The notes under the pieces are model-generated. The model was not told where the DNA came from, did no database searches, and saw nothing but the letters and a program-made list of their open reading frames with translations. The translations under genes were made by a program, and so were the position numbers. Positions 52,723 to 61,439 of a DNA stretch of 64,000 nt are shown one piece after another; position 1 is the stretch's first letter; each line of letters starts with the position of its first letter. The stretch is taken from assembly GCF_020991475.1 (NCBI RefSeq), contig NZ_JAJMPA010000001.1, forward strand, positions 620,001 through 684,000, read 5' to 3'. This DNA is from Pedobacter sp. MC2016-14 (GTDB lineage: Bacteria > Bacteroidota > Bacteroidia > Sphingobacteriales > Sphingobacteriaceae).

Positions 52723-53103
52723 TTATTGGCTACAGGGACCGTCAGGAATTTCCTTTGTTAGCTTAATTAGCCTGGTTACCACCATAGTAGAATCAAAATC
52801 TGCCGCAACCCTTACACTGTCAGATTTGACAATATGGCATTCTACTTCAATGTAAACAGGCTCATAAGGCTTCTCGAAATTAAGTTTATTATAGGCTAAC
52901 TCCAGTGTTTTGGCACTGTCAACTACCCAATACTCTCTACCCTCGCCACAATCGGTAAAGGATTTAATTTCGGGGCCATAGCTATACAATCCCTTCACCA
53001 GGGTAGTATTTCGCTGATTACTTTCTTCTTGCTTTTGCTGACAGGCAACAGCTAAAATGGAAACAACAAATAATAATACTACACTGCTTCTAAGAAATTT
53101 CAT
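52723..53103 (-). CDS. Small lipoprotein of unknown function
   Basis: The 126-residue protein has a lipoprotein signal (ILAVACQQ, Cys21). The mature part has LVKGLYSYGPEIKSFTDCGEGREYWVVD, given here by its parts GLYSYGPEIKSFTDC and GREYWVVD; this vaguely recalls NlpE-type copper-response lipoproteins but is not a firm match. Two cysteines (in FTDCGEG and the final GPCSQ) may form a disulfide. It is the last gene of a leftward run that includes a LolC/E-like permease two bases upstream, which may hint at an envelope role. Confidence 0.6.
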   Translation of the reverse strand: MKFLRSSVVLLFVVSILAVACQQKQEESNQRNTTLVKGLYSYGPEIKSFTDCGEGREYWVVDSAKTLELAYNKLNFEKPYEPVYIEVECHIVKSDSVRVAADFDSTMVVTRLIKLTKEIPDGPCSQ

Positions 53104-53105
53104 GA

Positions 53106-54338
53106 TTAAAGGTCTTGATTGATTTGATTTATCTTCTTCACGCTGAGATTGGATGACAAAGCTGATGCCACAAAAGAAAATACGCCAACTGTTAAAAACA
53201 CGAGTAAGAAATCTTCATACTTAAGTGCTATAGGATAAGCATTTGACATCATCAGATTATCTTCTGACATTTTTACCAGCCCTAATTTTTGCTGTAGCAG
53301 ACAGAATACAAAACCTATCAGCAAGCCAGATACACAGCCTGCCATGGTGATCATCATCCCTTCAATCAAAAAGATATTTTTTATCAGCCGTTTCCCTGCA
53401 CCCAAGCTGCTCAGAATGGCTATATCCTTCAATTTATCCAGCACCAACATGGTTAAGGAGCCAATAATGTTAAAAATGGCGATAATTAAAATAAAAGTGA
53501 GGATGATGTAGACGGCCCATTTTTCGCTTCCTAAAATATTATACAATACTTTGTTTTGCTGAATCCTGTTCTTGACTAAAAATGAACCACCCAGCTTTGC
53601 TTCCATCTCTTCCTTAAACTCGTCTGCATCCACACCTTTTTTTAGATTAATTTCTATGCCAGATACATTTGTTTCTTCCTCAAGCAACTGCCTGGCGAAG
53701 CTCAAAGGAACAATGGTCATGTTGTCAAAATCCTGCTGGACTTCAAATATGCCGGATACAGGAATAGATAGAATGGTAAAATCGTTAGTTGGATCTATAG
53801 AACTTGCCTTTATGCCTTTTTTGGGCGAGAAAACCTGCAATGGCACAAAAGGATCATTGACATTTACCAATAACGAATTTTGTATAGCAGAGCCTATAAT
53901 AGCACAGGAGCCGGCACTATTTCTAAGGATAAATTTACCTTGCACAATGGTACTGTCTAACTTCTCATTTTTCAGGTAATCGTCACTTACACCTTTTATC
54001 ATCGCAACAGACTGCCTGTCGCCATATTTCAGTAGCGCATTTTCTGCCAATACTTCGGTGTAAGCATAAACTTGAGGATTTTTCCTGAGTTCGGTAAAGT
54101 AGGCCGTATTCGGGTTAAATGTCTTTCCTGTTGCCGGAGATACAGCCAGCTGAGGGGTAATGGTATTAAACATCTTTAACACTACCTCTTCGAAGCCGTT
54201 AAATACAGATAAGATGATAATTAAAGCCGCGCTGCCAACAAATACCCCAACTACAGAAATGGTAGAAATGATATTGATGGCATTGGTAGATTTTTTAGCA
54301 AAAAGATACCTTCGGGCGATATAAAATGGGGTATTCAA
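53106..54338 (-). CDS. LolC/LolE-like ABC transporter permease (FtsX/MacB fold)
   Basis: The 410-residue protein has one N-terminal membrane helix (about 22-45), a large periplasmic domain (about 50-265) and three C-terminal helices (near 275-300, 320-345 and 375-395), the layout of LolC/E permeases. The opening PFYIARRYLFAKKSTNAINIIS is typical. Such proteins extract lipoproteins from the inner membrane with a LolD ATPase, which is not in this window. The start is TTG at 54338; a stop lies just upstream and no ATG precedes the conserved part. It sits three bases after the MBL gene. Confidence 0.82.
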   Translation of the reverse strand: MNTPFYIARRYLFAKKSTNAINIISTISVVGVFVGSAALIIILSVFNGFEEVVLKMFNTITPQLAVSPATGKTFNPNTAYFTELRKNPQVYAYTEVLAENALLKYGDRQSVAMIKGVSDDYLKNEKLDSTIVQGKFILRNSAGSCAIIGSAIQNSLLVNVNDPFVPLQVFSPKKGIKASSIDPTNDFTILSIPVSGIFEVQQDFDNMTIVPLSFARQLLEEETNVSGIEINLKKGVDADEFKEEMEAKLGGSFLVKNRIQQNKVLYNILGSEKWAVYIILTFILIIAIFNIIGSLTMLVLDKLKDIAILSSLGAGKRLIKNIFLIEGMMITMAGCVSGLLIGFVFCLLQQKLGLVKMSEDNLMMSNAYPIALKYEDFLLVFLTVGVFSFVASALSSNLSVKKINQINQDL

Positions 54339-54341
54339 AGA

Positions 54342-54980
54342 CTATCTTAAATAAGGATTGCTTAACTTTTCAAAGCCGATACTTGTGGCAGGACCATGAC
54401 CAGGATAAACCTTACAGTCATCAGGCAGTACAAACAAATTCTGTTTGATACTATTAATCAGCTGTTCATGATTTCCACCTGGCAAATCTGTACGTCCAAT
54501 ACTGTTGTAAAACAATACATCTCCGCCAATTAAGAAGTTCTGCTCTCTTGCATAAAAGCACAAATGTGCGGGAGAATGCCCTGGTGCAAAAATGAGTTCC
54601 AATGTTGAGTTCCCAAAAGTAACACTTCCCGTTTCTCCTAAAAACACTTCAGGCTCCGGAGACAATTCATACTTTAATCCTCTCTGCGGAGCATATCCGG
54701 GAATAGCCTGCAACACCAACAATTCTCCCTTGTTGAACTGAGGTTTTAAAGCCCATTGGTCAAATACAAACTTGTTGCCAAATACATGGTCTATATGGCA
54801 ATGGGTATTCAGCAGCAATACCGGACTAAGGTTATTTCCCTTGATGAACGAAACCAGTTCATTTTGTTCCGCCCCATCATACATACCCGGATCAATGATT
54901 ACACATTCCCCGCTTTCATCGTATAAGACGTAAGTATTTTCCTGAAATGGATTAAAGGTAAATTGCTTAATATTAATCAT
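54342..54980 (-). CDS. Metallo-beta-lactamase-fold hydrolase (glyoxalase II-like)
   Basis: The 212-residue protein has the MBL metal-binding motif LLNTHCHIDHVFGN, a second histidine in FAPGHSPAHLCFY, a bridging aspartate in LIGGDVLFY, and a final histidine in VYPGHGPAT. It is short, without the C-terminal helical domain of classical glyoxalase II. It probably hydrolyses a thioester or related metabolite in the cytoplasm; the substrate cannot be specified. It lies between gldD and the LolC/E-like gene. Confidence 0.85.
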   Translation of the reverse strand: MINIKQFTFNPFQENTYVLYDESGECVIIDPGMYDGAEQNELVSFIKGNNLSPVLLLNTHCHIDHVFGNKFVFDQWALKPQFNKGELLVLQAIPGYAPQRGLKYELSPEPEVFLGETGSVTFGNSTLELIFAPGHSPAHLCFYAREQNFLIGGDVLFYNSIGRTDLPGGNHEQLINSIKQNLFVLPDDCKVYPGHGPATSIGFEKLSNPYLR

Positions 54981-54989
54981 AACTATAAT

Positions 54990-55574
54990 TTAGTTTTTCC
55001 ACTTAAAAGACCTGATCATGGTATCAATGTCTTGTTTTATGAATTTTATAACTGGCGCAACTGAATCGTACTGAGGCCTTTCATTAAAATACAATGCACC
55101 TCTAAAATAGTGTTTTGCACTATCAGTTAAAAAAAACTGCACAGAAGAGGCCGTATTTCCTTCAATAGCATAATATATGCCATATACCTTCTTTTCCGGA
55201 TAATTGATCAGTTTCTGATCTATAGCACTCGCCTTAACCGTATGTTTAAATGCCAGTGTACGGGCATCTTCTACCAGATCCTGATATTCTTTCGCAGACA
55301 ATACATTGTAGTAGGTTAAATGGAGCCTGGCATTAAAACCGTAAAAGTTAAGATTATTCCAGCAATCACCACCACCTTTGCCATTATCTGCTTCCATCCG
55401 TGTATATTTTGGGTAATCAAAAGTAAAAGGGCAATTGCTGTTGTACGGCACATATTCCTTTTTTGGGAAGTCAATATTAAAATAACCCCTTGGTTTTGGT
55501 GTATAACTGTTGTTGGTGCAAGCATAAAATACAGCTATTGATAACAACGCTAAAACCAGGTATCGATTTTTCAT
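54990..55574 (-). CDS. gldD: Gliding motility lipoprotein GldD
   Basis: GldD is a lipoprotein required for gliding and type IX secretion in Flavobacteria and is conserved in many Bacteroidota. The 194-residue protein has a lipoprotein signal (VFYACTN, Cys19), then PKPRGYFNIDFPKKEYVPY, DYPKYTRME and ARLHLTYYNV, which are the family blocks. The ATG at 55574 (MKNRYLV) is chosen; an upstream frame to 55652 lies inside aroE. It is one base after the aroE stop. No other gld genes are near. Confidence 0.88.
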   Translation of the reverse strand: MKNRYLVLALLSIAVFYACTNNSYTPKPRGYFNIDFPKKEYVPYNSNCPFTFDYPKYTRMEADNGKGGGDCWNNLNFYGFNARLHLTYYNVLSAKEYQDLVEDARTLAFKHTVKASAIDQKLINYPEKKVYGIYYAIEGNTASSVQFFLTDSAKHYFRGALYFNERPQYDSVAPVIKFIKQDIDTMIRSFKWKN

Positions 55575-55575
55575 T

Positions 55576-56316
55576 TTAAGGGTTCCAGATTTCCCAGGAG
55601 CGTTCTGCCTGAAGATACAACATTTCCAATCCGTTTTTAACAGCGCCGCCACGCATTCTTACCTTTTGTAAAAATAAAGTTTCTTCGGGATTATAAACGA
55701 GATCATAAGCTAAATGTTGTGCGCCCAGGCTATGATAAGGGATCTCAGGAAAAGTTTCTTCATTAGGATACATTCCTGCCGGGGTGGTATTGATGAGCAG
55801 GGTGTGTGTTTCCAGCAACGCTTCCGTTACCTCGCTGTACAACAATACGCCTGGCGCAGGTTTGCGGCCTACAATTAAATAACTTATCCCAAGCTTGCTG
55901 AGGCAGTATTTTATAGCTTTTGCAGCACCGCCATCACCAAATATCAAAGCTTTGGTATGACTGGGCTTTAAAAAAGGCTTTAAAGATTCCTCAAACCCAT
56001 AGGCATCGGTATTGTAACCCTTTCTCCATTGTTTCCCTTCTTTATAAGTGACAGCAATGCAGTTTACCGCGCCAATTTCTTCCGCTGCCTCTTCAAGTTC
56101 ATTTAAAAATGGCAGCACAGCAACTTTATAAGGAATGGTAACATTAAGTCCGTTTAGAGAAGGATTAGAAAAAAGATTTTCTATTTCAGCGATCTGCGCG
56201 AGAGGATAAAGTTCATACTGACAATCCGGAATTTCTTCTGTTTCAAATTTATCGCTAAAATACTTCTTAGAAAAAGAATGCGATAAAGGATAACCAATTA
56301 ATCCGAATATTCTCAA
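55576..56316 (-). CDS. aroE: Shikimate dehydrogenase
   Basis: AroE reduces 3-dehydroshikimate with NADPH in aromatic amino acid synthesis. The 246-residue protein has GLIGYPLSHSFS (shikimate-binding Ser), NVTIPYKVAVLPFL with the catalytic Lys, GAVNCIAV, the NADP loop FGDGGAAKAIKYCL, and a C-terminal NGLEMLYLQAERSWEIW. The length is a little short of E. coli AroE, as is usual here. The start is TTG at 56316, because a stop codon lies just upstream and the conserved start begins directly there. Confidence 0.92.
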   Translation of the reverse strand: MRIFGLIGYPLSHSFSKKYFSDKFETEEIPDCQYELYPLAQIAEIENLFSNPSLNGLNVTIPYKVAVLPFLNELEEAAEEIGAVNCIAVTYKEGKQWRKGYNTDAYGFEESLKPFLKPSHTKALIFGDGGAAKAIKYCLSKLGISYLIVGRKPAPGVLLYSEVTEALLETHTLLINTTPAGMYPNEETFPEIPYHSLGAQHLAYDLVYNPEETLFLQKVRMRGGAVKNGLEMLYLQAERSWEIWNP

Positions 56317-56322
56317 AACCCG

Positions 56323-57090
56323 CTATTTACTTAAGTTAAGAAAGTGGTCGAAGGTATCACCTCTCAACCCTAAACGAATGGTCTCCAATGGAATCACTTC
56401 TGCAGGGGCAATATTGCCCAGGTTAACATTGGTACCAATTAATTTTACAAACCATACCTGCTGCTCTTTTTGAGGGGCTTCCCAAATAATGGTCTCTTCC
56501 GGTATCTCTGTTAAAATTTCATCTACAAGACCTTCTCTCACCTCACCAGAACCACGATAAATCCCTACATTCCCACCTTCTCTTGCTTCAGCAATTACCT
56601 TCCATGAGCCGGCTTCAATCTCTGCCTTCATCAGTTTAATCCACTTATAAGGGGCAAAGATCTTTGTGGCATCTTTAGAACCTACCTCAGAAATTACGGT
56701 AACATATTTGGATAATTTGTGGATATATTCACATTTCAGATCATGCTCAATTTCGATAGAACCATCAGAAACTTCTGCATAGCCCATTCCATATTGTTCT
56801 AGTACGCGTATATAATCTTCAAACTGGTTTCTAACTATAAAAGCTTCAAAAAGCGTTCCTCCAAAATAAGTAGGAATGCCGGCACTACGGTATATATCCA
56901 GTTTCTCTTTCAACTTCGGGGTAACAAATGAAGTTGCCCAACCTAATTTAACAATGTCTGAATGGATACCTGCAACATCTATAAAATCTTCTGTCTGTCT
57001 CAAGCTAAGTCCTTTGTCCATCACCATTGTTAAGCCAGACTGGCGTGGTTTTGATGGACGTTCAGGAATATTATTCAAAGGGTAATTCAT
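56323..57090 (-). CDS. Phosphosulfolactate synthase (ComA-like)
   Basis: The 255-residue protein matches phosphosulfolactate synthase, a TIM-barrel enzyme joining sulfite to phosphoenolpyruvate. Blocks include GLTMVMDKGLSLRQTEDFI, VKLGWATSFV, YFGGTLFEAFIVRN, YAEVSDGSIEI and VISEVGSKD. In archaea this is the first step of coenzyme M synthesis. Bacteroidota do not make coenzyme M, so it may supply sulfolactate-type precursors, possibly for sulfonolipids, but that is inference. It is the second gene of the leftward run after the TPR gene, and aroE follows after six bases. Confidence 0.83.
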   Translation of the reverse strand: MNYPLNNIPERPSKPRQSGLTMVMDKGLSLRQTEDFIDVAGIHSDIVKLGWATSFVTPKLKEKLDIYRSAGIPTYFGGTLFEAFIVRNQFEDYIRVLEQYGMGYAEVSDGSIEIEHDLKCEYIHKLSKYVTVISEVGSKDATKIFAPYKWIKLMKAEIEAGSWKVIAEAREGGNVGIYRGSGEVREGLVDEILTEIPEETIIWEAPQKEQQVWFVKLIGTNVNLGNIAPAEVIPLETIRLGLRGDTFDHFLNLSK

Positions 57091-57159
57091 ATATGCTGCA
57101 AAGGTGGAAAAAAATCAGGAATAATTTAAGGTTTGTTTTTCCGCTCTAATTTATGCCGT

Positions 57160-58566
57160 TTACTTAATGTATTTACTGATAACCTGAATAATTGCCGCAT
57201 TGTCCTGCAACTGCGGCAGGTACTCAAATAAAATATGATGCTTATCAGGATCCGTAGACAAGGCCGTTTCCAGATAGATCAAAGCTTCTTTATGCTGACC
57301 AAGCGCAAATAAATAGGCTACCATCCTATAATAAAGCTCAGCACTATCAGGATTGCTCTTAATGGCCTCAGAAATAGTTTCCGAAGCATCAAGTAACCTT
57401 CCCTGCTCATATAAAACGGTAGAAAAATCTAACCAGGCTTCTACATCAAGTGGATTATATTCCAACACCTTTTCATAGGCTTGAACGGAAAGCTCTATTT
57501 TCCCTAGCTTATAATACGCATCTGCAGTAGCGAACCAAAAGTCTGCATTCTCATCATCCAGTTCTATAGCCTTGTTGTAAAAATGGAGCGACTCAAAATA
57601 ACGTTCTTCAAAATTGAGGGTCACACCAATTCCAAACCAGCCATCAGCCAGAGAAGGATCCATCTTTACCGATTTTTTATAATAGGATCTTGCGGTATCC
57701 ATCAGCTCCAGCTTTTCGTAGCACTCTCCAATAGCGCAGTAAGTATCTGCATTAGGTGGCTCATATTCAAAAGTCTGTTTATATACTTCAATAGCCTCAG
57801 CATACCTATCCAGCTGTACCAATGCGTTGCCTTTATTGTAATAAGCAGAAGCAAAATTGTCTTTAATCAAAATTGCATAATCGTAAGCATCTATTGCCTT
57901 CTCAAAAAGCTCCAGTTTATGATAAGCGTTGGCCAGATTGTACCAGGCGGCATAAGAATATGGATCGCTGTCGATATATTCAGTATAAAACTGGATGCTT
58001 TCTTCCTGTTTATCCAGAATGTCATAGCAAAAAGCCAGTTCATACAAACCGTCTTTATTCTCCATATTTTGTTCCAGGCTTTGTTTGATGTATTTTATTG
58101 CATTCTCGTAGTCCAGCATGTTCTGGTAAACGAAGGCAATTTGTAATAAAATCTCATCCGTAACCTCTGCCAGGCTTAGCGCCTTATGAAAGTTTTCAAG
58201 CGCTTCCTGATAACGGTCAAGTCCATTGTACATGTTGCCCCTTAGCACATAGATTTCGGGCTCAGAAGCCTCCAGCATTTCCGCTTTGTCCAAGGCAGCG
58301 AATGCGCCGTCCAGCTGATTGGTAATAAACAGCAATTGCGCCTGTTTAATCAAAAACACTGCGGCAAAAGGATGCTGGTTCAATGCATAATCAACAACCT
58401 GAAGTGCCCTGATGGGGTCGCTTTTTTCGATGTAATAGTCAATGATATTCTCAAAAGCCATGGCATCAAAGAAATACTGATCCTGATTGCGCACCATCTC
58501 TTCATAACGGTCAACATTCTGTTGAGCCTCTTCCTCATTAAAATCAAAGTTAAATTCCTCTTCCAT
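57160..58566 (-). CDS. TPR-repeat protein
   Basis: The 468-residue protein has about a dozen tetratricopeptide repeats throughout, for example DRYQEALENFHKALSLAE, DYENAIKYIKQSLEQN, RYAEAIEVYKQTFEYEP and RYFESLHFYNKAIELDDE. It starts with an acidic segment (MEEEFNFDFNEEEAQQ) and has no signal peptide, so it is likely a cytoplasmic scaffold. It is the first gene of a leftward run that continues, after a 69-base gap, with phosphosulfolactate synthase and aroE. No specific partner can be assigned. Confidence 0.85.
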   Translation of the reverse strand: MEEEFNFDFNEEEAQQNVDRYEEMVRNQDQYFFDAMAFENIIDYYIEKSDPIRALQVVDYALNQHPFAAVFLIKQAQLLFITNQLDGAFAALDKAEMLEASEPEIYVLRGNMYNGLDRYQEALENFHKALSLAEVTDEILLQIAFVYQNMLDYENAIKYIKQSLEQNMENKDGLYELAFCYDILDKQEESIQFYTEYIDSDPYSYAAWYNLANAYHKLELFEKAIDAYDYAILIKDNFASAYYNKGNALVQLDRYAEAIEVYKQTFEYEPPNADTYCAIGECYEKLELMDTARSYYKKSVKMDPSLADGWFGIGVTLNFEERYFESLHFYNKAIELDDENADFWFATADAYYKLGKIELSVQAYEKVLEYNPLDVEAWLDFSTVLYEQGRLLDASETISEAIKSNPDSAELYYRMVAYLFALGQHKEALIYLETALSTDPDKHHILFEYLPQLQDNAAIIQVISKYIK

Positions 58567-58893
58567 GTCTCGATTCCTAATAATTGATCTCTATTTCAAA
58601 CTACAATACTATAAGTTTACGTTATTTATAGCTATGCGAAAGAAATAATTTTCAACATTCAAACATTCACCTCTTTAATACCCTGATAATATTAATTTTA
58701 GCGCCATTAAAATCATGCAACAAGAATGTATAAAACTTACCTGTATGCTCAGTTTTAATTTAACCTCTTTACAAAGAAACGAAACTTAATGTTAGCAATG
58801 GTAAAATTCAGGTCAGGACTTTAGCTAATTTTGTGTTGATTTGTACAGCTTTTATTTTAGTAAATCACACAGCATAACAATAATAAACAGACC
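58567..58893. other. Divergent intergenic region
   Basis: This 327-base gap separates the TPR gene from the ALDH7-type gene. It is AT-rich and has no ORF of note. The only element I can support is the -7 box at 58826-58833 for the rightward gene. Confidence 0.55.
58826..58833 (+). promoter_or_regulatory. Candidate -7 element of the ALDH gene
   Basis: TAATTTTG is a perfect TAnnTTTG match, 60 bases before the ATG. A matching -33 TTG is not evident. Confidence 0.4.
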
Positions 58894-60435
58894 ATGAAAA
58901 ACAACATTACTGCCATTTTACAAAACCTGGGAATCAAAGATTTGAATCCTGCTTACAGTACAGGCAGCCAATGGGGCACTGGAAAAAATGCAGAAAAATC
59001 TGAAAGCTACTCTCCTGTAGATGGTAAAAAGATTGCTGACATCTGCCTTGCCGATGGTGATAACTACGAGGTTGTGATTAAAACTGCGGAACAGGCTTTT
59101 AAAATATGGAGCAAATTTCCTGCACCCAAAAGGGGAGACATTGTACGCCAGCTGGGTGATGCATTGCGGATCAAAAAACAGGATTTGGGCACACTGGTTT
59201 CTTATGAAATGGGTAAAAGCTTACAGGAAGGACTTGGAGAAGTTCAGGAAATGATTGATATCTGCGACTTTGCTGTTGGTCTGTCCCGACAATTGTATGG
59301 ATTAACTATGCATTCTGAGCGGCCAAACCATCGGATGTATGAGCAATGGCACCCGCTGGGAATAGTAGGGATCATCTCTGCATTTAATTTCCCTGTTGCA
59401 GTATGGAGCTGGAATGCAGCATTAGCTTTAATTTGTGGAAATGTTTGTGTTTGGAAACCTTCTGCTAAAACCCCGCTTTGCGGAATTGCCTGTCAGCAAA
59501 TTCTTGCTGATGTGCTTAAAGCAAATGATGTTCCTGAGGGTGTAAGTTCATTACTAATTAGTGAGGCCGTTATTGGTGAGCTGATGAGTAACGACAAGCG
59601 TGTGGCCTTGCTATCCTTCACGGGCTCTACAAGAGTTGGAAGAATTGTATCTAGCTCCGTAGCCTCCAGATTTGGCAAGAGCATCCTGGAGCTTGGTGGC
59701 AACAATGCCATTATCATCTCTAAAGATGCAGATCTGGAAATGTCCATTATCGGCGCCGTTTTTGGCGCAGTGGGTACAGCTGGCCAGCGTTGTACTTCTA
59801 CCCGCCGGCTAATTATACACGAAGACATTTATGAGAATTTTAAAAACCGCCTCGTTAAGGCCTATAGTCAATTACGCATTGGCGATCCTTTAGACCAAAA
59901 CAACCACGTAGGTCCGCTGATTGATAAAGCTGCTGTAGAACTTTACGTTGAGGCCATTGAAAAAGGTAAAAAAGAAGGTGCTAATTTTGTGGTTGAGGGT
60001 GGCGTTTTAACCGGATCAGACTATGCATCGGGCTGTTATGTTAAGCCCTGCATTGCAGAAGTAGACAATAGCTATGAAATTGTGCAGCATGAAACTTTTG
60101 CCCCAATCTTATACCTGATCAAATACAAAACACTTGATGAAGCCATTGCTTTACAAAATGATGTTCCCCAGGGCTTATCGTCGGCCATCATGACCTTAAA
60201 CCTCAGAGAAGCAGAACAATTTCTATCTTCCTCTGGGTCTGATTGCGGTATTGCCAATGTAAATATTGGTACTTCAGGAGCAGAAATAGGTGGTGCTTTT
60301 GGAGGCGAAAAAGAAACTGGAGGAGGCAGAGAAAGTGGCTCTGATGCCTGGAAGGGATACATGCGCAGGCAAACAAATACGATAAATTATGCAAATACGC
60401 TTCCCCTTGCCCAGGGTATAAAGTTTGATTTGTAA
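58894..60435 (+). CDS. ALDH7-type aldehyde dehydrogenase (aminoadipate semialdehyde/piperideine-6-carboxylate type)
   Basis: The 513-residue protein is an NAD-dependent aldehyde dehydrogenase with the ALDH7 (antiquitin-like) style: [19 protein letters not shown] with the catalytic Asn, FTGSTRVG for the cofactor, [11 protein letters not shown] with the general-base Glu, and [13 protein letters not shown] with the nucleophile Cys. Members oxidise alpha-aminoadipate semialdehyde in lysine breakdown. No other lysine genes are adjacent, so the substrate is inferred from family only. It ends before a large inverted-repeat structure shared with the convergent gene. Confidence 0.88.
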   Translation: MKNNITAILQNLGIKDLNPAYSTGSQWGTGKNAEKSESYSPVDGKKIADICLADGDNYEVVIKTAEQAFKIWSKFPAPKRGDIVRQLGDALRIKKQDLGTLVSYEMGKSLQEGLGEVQEMIDICDFAVGLSRQLYGLTMHSERPNHRMYEQWHPLGIVGIISAFNFPVAVWSWNAALALICGNVCVWKPSAKTPLCGIACQQILADVLKANDVPEGVSSLLISEAVIGELMSNDKRVALLSFTGSTRVGRIVSSSVASRFGKSILELGGNNAIIISKDADLEMSIIGAVFGAVGTAGQRCTSTRRLIIHEDIYENFKNRLVKAYSQLRIGDPLDQNNHVGPLIDKAAVELYVEAIEKGKKEGANFVVEGGVLTGSDYASGCYVKPCIAEVDNSYEIVQHETFAPILYLIKYKTLDEAIALQNDVPQGLSSAIMTLNLREAEQFLSSSGSDCGIANVNIGTSGAEIGGAFGGEKETGGGRESGSDAWKGYMRRQTNTINYANTLPLAQGIKFDL

Positions 60436-60444
60436 CACGCATAA

Positions 60445-60533
60445 AAAAAGCTGATCATTTGTCGCAAGCCTAGGCGCTGTTTGCGCTTTTCGCGTCTAAC
60501 AGATGCCAGACTGCAATAAATGATCAGCTTTTT
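60445..60533. terminator. Long 16-bp inverted repeat with a structured 57-base interior, between convergent genes
   Basis: AAAAAGCTGATCATTT (60445-60460) and AAATGATCAGCTTTTT (60518-60533) are perfect complements. On each strand the stem is followed by, or ends in, a T-run, as in a bidirectional terminator. The 57-base interior contains a GCGC-TGTTT-GCGC hairpin (60474-60486), so the whole would fold as a long stem topped by branches rather than a simple loop. Confidence 0.65.
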
Positions 60534-60554
60534 CCTGTTATGGAACTAATGCTT

Positions 60555-61199
60555 TTATTTACTTTTCAGTACTTCTGTACTTACCGCTACAGTCTTAACT
60601 GAATCAATTGCCAGGCTACTGTTAGCAAATTCATCGTAAGATTCATTGGTTTTTACACAGGCAAATGCTTCCTTTTGTAATTTAGCCACTTTACTGCGGA
60701 TGATGATGTGCTCATCAGAAGAACCTGCAAGTTTTAGATTCGCTTTGTCACGCACCTGGGTATATAATCCTTTGGTGCAGGCATTCACGTCGGCGCTTGC
60801 TTTATCTTTTAAAATCACCTGCAAAAACTGAAGGTTAAAAGTTCCTTTTGTTTGTACCGATGCTGTATTTGAAGCTTCAATCCTAAAGGGATTTTTTACA
60901 AAAACGGTAATGTTGATGGGGTAAGCCTCATAAGAGTTGATCACCAAAGTGCCGCCTTCCATTTTTACCGAAGTTTTCTCATCGTTATAGGCGTCTATAA
61001 TTTTAACACTTTCCTTCTCGCTCTGTACCAACGTTACTTTTGCATTACCCTTAACCACTACTTTTAAAATTCCGTTTGCCGGTGTGCGAAGTGTAGTAGA
61101 ATGGTCTGCAGAGGTTGACGCATTTGCAGTAAATGCTGTTGAAGCTATAACAATGGCGAATAAGCTTGAGGCGAATAAATTTTGTACTAAAGTTTTCAT
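60555..61199 (-). CDS. Secreted DUF2807-like (GIN domain) protein
   Basis: The 214-residue protein has a signal peptide (ends TANASTSAD, cleavage near residue 28). The rest is a repetitive beta pattern (ILKVVVKGNAKVTLVQ; TLVINSYEAYPINITVFVKN; RIEASNTASVQTKG; KLAGSSDEHIII) like the beta-solenoid of DUF2807/putative auto-transporter adhesin head GIN domains, though shorter and with more divergent repeats. It would be periplasmic or cell-surface. Function is unknown. It converges on the ALDH gene across a shared terminator. Confidence 0.65.
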   Translation of the reverse strand: MKTLVQNLFASSLFAIVIASTAFTANASTSADHSTTLRTPANGILKVVVKGNAKVTLVQSEKESVKIIDAYNDEKTSVKMEGGTLVINSYEAYPINITVFVKNPFRIEASNTASVQTKGTFNLQFLQVILKDKASADVNACTKGLYTQVRDKANLKLAGSSDEHIIIRSKVAKLQKEAFACVKTNESYDEFANSSLAIDSVKTVAVSTEVLKSK

Positions 61200-61439
61200 A
61201 TTGAGTTTATTTAAGTTTTTAAATTGTTTGTAGATAAGACATCGTCAAAGTAAAAACGTTGCAGCAGAAAACTTCCTATTATACCATAAACAGTTAAAAT
61301 CCGACAAACGCCCAAAAGTTTTCGACAAACAGGAAGAGAATTTTTGTAATAAAGCCTTCATCTTTTTGAAAGCAGGCCAAATTGATGTATGTTTAAAGTT
61401 TTTACTAGCTGAAGCCAACGCAAATTTAATATTTGACTA

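Noticed and set aside
57583..58146. A 187-codon plus-strand ORF opposite the TPR gene
   Set aside because: Antisense to a continuous TPR protein; its hydrophobic look comes from the complement of TPR codons.
58567..58893. tRNA or other RNA gene in the 327-base gap before the ALDH gene
   Set aside because: No cloverleaf-like pairing, T-loop or other RNA signature was found by eye; the same holds for 61200-61439.
60445..60533. Small insertion element or MITE with terminal inverted repeats
   Set aside because: No target-site duplication flanks the repeat, no second copy is seen in the window, and its place between convergent stops fits a terminator better.
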